The notes under the pieces: model-generated | What the model was told of the DNA's origin: nothing | The model's input: the letters and a program-made list of their open reading frames with translations, nothing else | The model's database searches: none | Position numbers and translations under genes: made by a program | Part shown: positions 21,907 through 24,744 of the stretch, piece after piece | Layout: each line of letters opens with the position of its first letter | How positions within the stretch are numbered: position 1 is the stretch's first letter | Source: CAYHPY01 sp964358485 | GTDB taxonomy: Bacteria; Elusimicrobiota; Elusimicrobia; UBA1565; UBA9628 | Direction: 5' to 3' | DNA: 24,744 nt | Assembly: GCA_964358485.1 (NCBI GenBank) | Contig: CAYHPY010000052.1 | Coordinates: 1-24,744, forward strand

Positions 21907-23271
21907 ATGGTCAAAGAATTCCGCTATCCGGCCGGCGCGGTGTTCTACCGAACCCTCAACCGCCCCCTGCCCAAAGCGGTCCGCGGCGAGGGCTGTTGGA
22001 TCATCGACGATCAAGGCCGCCGCTACCTCGACGCCTGCGGCGGCGCCTTCGTGGCCAATCTCGGGCACGGGGTGGCCGAAATCGCCGACGCCCTCTCGGC
22101 CCAGGCCCGGAGCCTGGCCTACGTCAACGGCAGCGCCTTCACCACCAACGCCGCCGAGGAACTGGCCTTCGAGCTGACCTCCCTGGCTCCGGCGGGCCTG
22201 GACCACGCCTATTTCCTGGGCAGCGGCTCCGAGGCCGTGGAGGCCGCGCTCAAGCTCGCGCGCCAATATTGGATCGAGACCGGGCGGCCCGCCAAACACA
22301 AAATTCTTTCCCTGGCTCCGGGCTATCACGGCAACACCTTGCTGGCCCTCTCCGCCTCGGCCCGCCCCCATTACCAAAAAGCCTTCGGGCCCTGGCTGGT
22401 GAAGGTTCCCCAAATCCCGGCGCCTTACGCCTATCGCTGCGACTGCGCCGGGCGTCCCGCCTGTCCCCGCTGCGACGGCGATTTGGTGGAAGAGGCCATT
22501 CTCCGGGAAGGCCCCGACACGGTCGCGGCCTTCATCGCCGAACCCGTCGGCGGGTCCTCCACCGGCGCGTCCGTCCCGCGCCCCGGCTATTGGAAACGAA
22601 TCCGGCAGATCTGCGACCGCCACGGCGTGCTTTGGATCGCCGACGAGGTCCTGACCGGCGCGGGCCGCACCGGCCGTTGGGCGGCCGTCGAGCACGAAGG
22701 CGCCCTTCCGGACTTGATGACCATGGGCAAGGGCATCAGCGGCGGCTACGCCCCCCTCTCCGCCCTCTTGGCCCCGACCAAGATCATCGACGCCCTGGCC
22801 AAAGGCGGCGGCTCCTTCTCCCACGCCCAGACCTTCTCCCATTTCCCCGTGTCCTGCGCCGCCGGCCTGGCCGCCGTGCGCCACATCCGCGCCAAGGGCC
22901 TGGTGGCCCGGTCCGCGGCCATGGGCCGGGTCCTGCTCGCCCGCTTGGAATCCCTGCGCCCCCTGCCCTTCATCGGCGACGTCCGCGGCCTGGGCCTGCT
23001 GGCCGCGGTGGAGTTCGTCGAGGACAAGGCCTCCCGCGCCCCCTTTCCCCGCAAGCTCAAATTCGCCGAGGCCTTCACGGCCGCGGCCCTGGACGCCGGC
23101 CTGCTCGTCTGGCCCAACACCGGCCAGGCCGACGGGGAAAACGGGGACCTTGTCATGCTCGCGCCGCCGTTCATCGTCACGGAAGAAGAGATCGAGGAGC
23201 TTCTCTCCCGCTTCAAGCTCGCCCTCGAAAAAACCGCCGCGGCCCTCGCGCCGCAGGGGAGGACAAAATGA
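21907..23271 (+). CDS. Class III PLP aminotransferase
   Basis: A 454-residue omega-type aminotransferase. GCWIIDDQGRRYLDACGGAF opens the fold; FLGSGSEAVEAALKLARQYW and GYHGNTLLALSAS bind PLP phosphate and ring. D246 in IADEVLTGAGRTG and the Schiff-base K275 in MGKGISGGYAPL complete the site. A Cys-rich loop with C178, C180, C186 and C189 resembles the cysteine-bearing loop of the aspartate-aminotransferase-family group within class III. ATG 21907 is preferred over 21886 because the promoter lies between them. It ends in an ATGA overlap with a P5C-type dehydrogenase, so a transamination that yields a semialdehyde (for example from ornithine) followed by oxidation is plausible, but the substrate is not proven by sequence. 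Typical ornithine aminotransferases are about 400 residues. Confidence 0.85.
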   Translation: MVKEFRYPAGAVFYRTLNRPLPKAVRGEGCWIIDDQGRRYLDACGGAFVANLGHGVAEIADALSAQARSLAYVNGSAFTTNAAEELAFELTSLAPAGLDHAYFLGSGSEAVEAALKLARQYWIETGRPAKHKILSLAPGYHGNTLLALSASARPHYQKAFGPWLVKVPQIPAPYAYRCDCAGRPACPRCDGDLVEEAILREGPDTVAAFIAEPVGGSSTGASVPRPGYWKRIRQICDRHGVLWIADEVLTGAGRTGRWAAVEHEGALPDLMTMGKGISGGYAPLSALLAPTKIIDALAKGGGSFSHAQTFSHFPVSCAAGLAAVRHIRAKGLVARSAAMGRVLLARLESLRPLPFIGDVRGLGLLAAVEFVEDKASRAPFPRKLKFAEAFTAAALDAGLLVWPNTGQADGENGDLVMLAPPFIVTEEEIEELLSRFKLALEKTAAALAPQGRTK

Positions 23272-24744
23272 CCACCGCCGCCCAATTCAAAGTGACCTAC
23301 ACCTCGGCCTCTCTGGACATGGGAGAGTTCCACAAACACTTCGACGCCGCCCTGGCCAAGATGAAGGCCGCCATCGGCAGGGACCATCCTTTGACCATCG
23401 ACGGCAAGAGCGTGGTCTCCTCGGCCCCGCCGCTGGAGGATTACATGCCCTCCGATTCCGCGGTCCTGCTGGGGCGCTTTTCCTCTGCCCAGCCCGAGCA
23501 TGTCTACGCCGCGGTCTCCGCCGCCCGCCGCGCCCAGAAAGCGTGGGGAGCCCTGCCCTGGCAAAAGCGCCTGGAATACATGCGCCGCGCCTCGGCCGCC
23601 ATCCGCGACCGTAAATTCGAAATCGGCGCCGTGATGAGCCTGGAAGTCGGCAAGAGCCGCATGGAGGCCATGGGCGACGCCGAGGAATCCGCGGACCTCA
23701 TCGACTATTACTGCAAGATCATGGAGGAGAACAACGGCTATATCCGCCCGCTGGGCAAGCTCTCCCCCAACGAGAACACCCGCTCGGTCCTGCGGCCCTT
23801 CGGGGTTTTCGCCTGCATCGCGCCCTTCAACTTCCCCATGGCGCTCTCGGCGGGCATGTCCTCGGCCGCGCTCATCGCGGGTAATACCGTGGTCTACAAA
23901 CCCGCCCAGGACACCCCCTGGACCGGGCTCATGCTCAACGAGTGCTATATGGCGGCGGGCCTGCCCGCCGGAGTGTTCAACTATGTTTCCGGCAAAGCCT
24001 CCGCCATGGGCGACGCCCTCTGGAAAAACCCCGAGGTGTACGGCATCGTCTTCACCGGCTCCAAGGAAGTCGGCATGCGCCTGGCCCGGGAGTTCTCCGA
24101 GAAATGGCCCAAGCCGGTCCTCATGGAGCTCGGCGGCAAGAACCCCGCCGTGGTCACCGAATCGGCGGATCTGGACATGGCGGCCGAGGGCGTGATGCGG
24201 TCCGCTTTTGGCCTGCAAGGCCAAAAGTGTTCAGCTTGTTCCCGGGTTTATGTTGATAAGAAGGTCGGCGCCGCGTTCACGAAACTTTTGCTGGAGAAGA
24301 CGGCGGCGATCAAGATCGGAGAGCCTTCCGACAAAGACGTCTACTTTGGGCCTGTGATCAACAAGAAAGCCGTCGACACTTTTCTGGGGGCGGTCGAATC
24401 GGCCAAAAAAGGCGGGGAAATTTTAATCGGCGGAAAAAAACTCACCGACGGTAACCTTTCTCGGGGCCACTTCGTGGCCCCGACTATAGCCCAGTTGCCC
24501 TTGGACCATGAACTGTTCCAACGGGAACTTTTCGTCCCATTCCTTTCCCTAGGGATCGTTTCCGGCCTGGACGAGGCCATCGCCGAGTCCAACAAGGCGG
24601 AATACGGCCTCACGGCGGGAATCTTCTCGGCCAAACCCGCGGAGATTCAAAAATTCTTCGACGAGGTCGAATCCGGCGTCTGCTACGCCAACCGCCGCAC
24701 CGGCGCCACCACCGGCGCCTGGCCAGGCGTGCAGTCCTTCTGCG
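23268..24744 (+). CDS. 1-pyrroline-5-carboxylate dehydrogenase-type aldehyde dehydrogenase (3' end cut)
   Basis: The 492 visible residues belong to the aldehyde dehydrogenase family. IAPFNFPMAL is the NAD-binding strand. E287 (MELGGKNPAVV) is the general base and C321 is the nucleophile in FGLQGQKCSACSR, the form typical of glutamate-semialdehyde (P5C) dehydrogenases. NRRTGATTGAWPGVQSF near the cut end is also characteristic of that group. It would oxidise glutamate semialdehyde to glutamate with NAD. The ATG at 23268 has GGGGAGGA 5 nt upstream and overlaps the aminotransferase stop as ATGA. The protein should end about 40-60 residues beyond the window. Codons between about 24200 and 24560 have noticeably more A/T in third positions than the rest. 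Confidence 0.88.
   Translation, partial: MTTAAQFKVTYTSASLDMGEFHKHFDAALAKMKAAIGRDHPLTIDGKSVVSSAPPLEDYMPSDSAVLLGRFSSAQPEHVYAAVSAARRAQKAWGALPWQKRLEYMRRASAAIRDRKFEIGAVMSLEVGKSRMEAMGDAEESADLIDYYCKIMEENNGYIRPLGKLSPNENTRSVLRPFGVFACIAPFNFPMALSAGMSSAALIAGNTVVYKPAQDTPWTGLMLNECYMAAGLPAGVFNYVSGKASAMGDALWKNPEVYGIVFTGSKEVGMRLAREFSEKWPKPVLMELGGKNPAVVTESADLDMAAEGVMRSAFGLQGQKCSACSRVYVDKKVGAAFTKLLLEKTAAIKIGEPSDKDVYFGPVINKKAVDTFLGAVESAKKGGEILIGGKKLTDGNLSRGHFVAPTIAQLPLDHELFQRELFVPFLSLGIVSGLDEAIAESNKAEYGLTAGIFSAKPAEIQKFFDEVESGVCYANRRTGATTGAWPGVQSFC

Noticed and set aside
1..24744. rRNA, tRNA genes, insertion sequences and riboswitches
   Set aside because: I found no tRNA-like cloverleaf, transposase motif or recognisable riboswitch core by reading; this is not a computed search.

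Overview
The window is GC-rich bacterial DNA, densely packed with genes and with no rRNA, tRNA, IS element or CRISPR array that I can see. The best lineage hint is the secreted protein at 11682-12443. Its start, TLTTYYPAPSGVY followed by VGIGTT, is a pattern I associate from memory with Elusimicrobiota and similar poorly cultured phyla. I treat that placement as tentative.

Positions 1 to 11644, all on the minus strand, hold the main interest: a large radical-SAM peptide-modification operon of the His-Xaa-Ser (Hxs) type. In transcription order it encodes a radical SAM protein, a SufS-like cysteine desulfurase, a radical SAM protein with a C-terminal winged helix, another radical SAM protein, an HxsC-like radical SAM protein, two HxsD-like proteins, a degenerate HxsB with no cluster-binding cysteines, then HxsD, HxsB, HxsD, HxsB. 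It ends in a Lys/Gly-rich small protein whose C-terminal part reaches a His-Asn-Ser just before the window edge, the likely HxsA-type substrate. Nearly every junction is an ATGA, GTGA, TTGA or TGATG overlap, so the set is translationally coupled. Six intact radical SAM enzymes, one dead paralogue, four HxsD-like proteins and a desulfurase are far more than the simple hxsA-B-C-D set I know.

Positions 11682 to 13141 (minus) carry a secreted Cys-tailed protein and a shrunken cysteinyl-tRNA synthetase-like protein that has lost its HIGH and KMSKS motifs.

Positions 13197 to 17496 are an aromatic amino acid block: tyrA with an ACT domain, a class I aspartate/prephenate-type aminotransferase, and a single 674-residue fusion of chorismate mutase, prephenate dehydratase, ACT and DAHP synthase. 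The last two genes diverge from a mirror-symmetric 23-bp palindrome that appears to be a two-way leaderless promoter.

Positions 17497 to 18097 contain a small XRE-type regulator bracketed by two pairs of a 20-bp palindrome, each pair spaced exactly 40 bp. Next, on the minus strand, come a membrane adenylate cyclase with HAMP domain (18098-19960) and a porin-like barrel plus secreted cupredoxin-like pair (20030-21879). Diverging to the right are a class III aminotransferase and a P5C-type aldehyde dehydrogenase that runs off the window.

Several genes start 5 to 8 nt after a good -10 box, often with an extended TGT-TATAAT form, suggesting common use of leaderless mRNAs.
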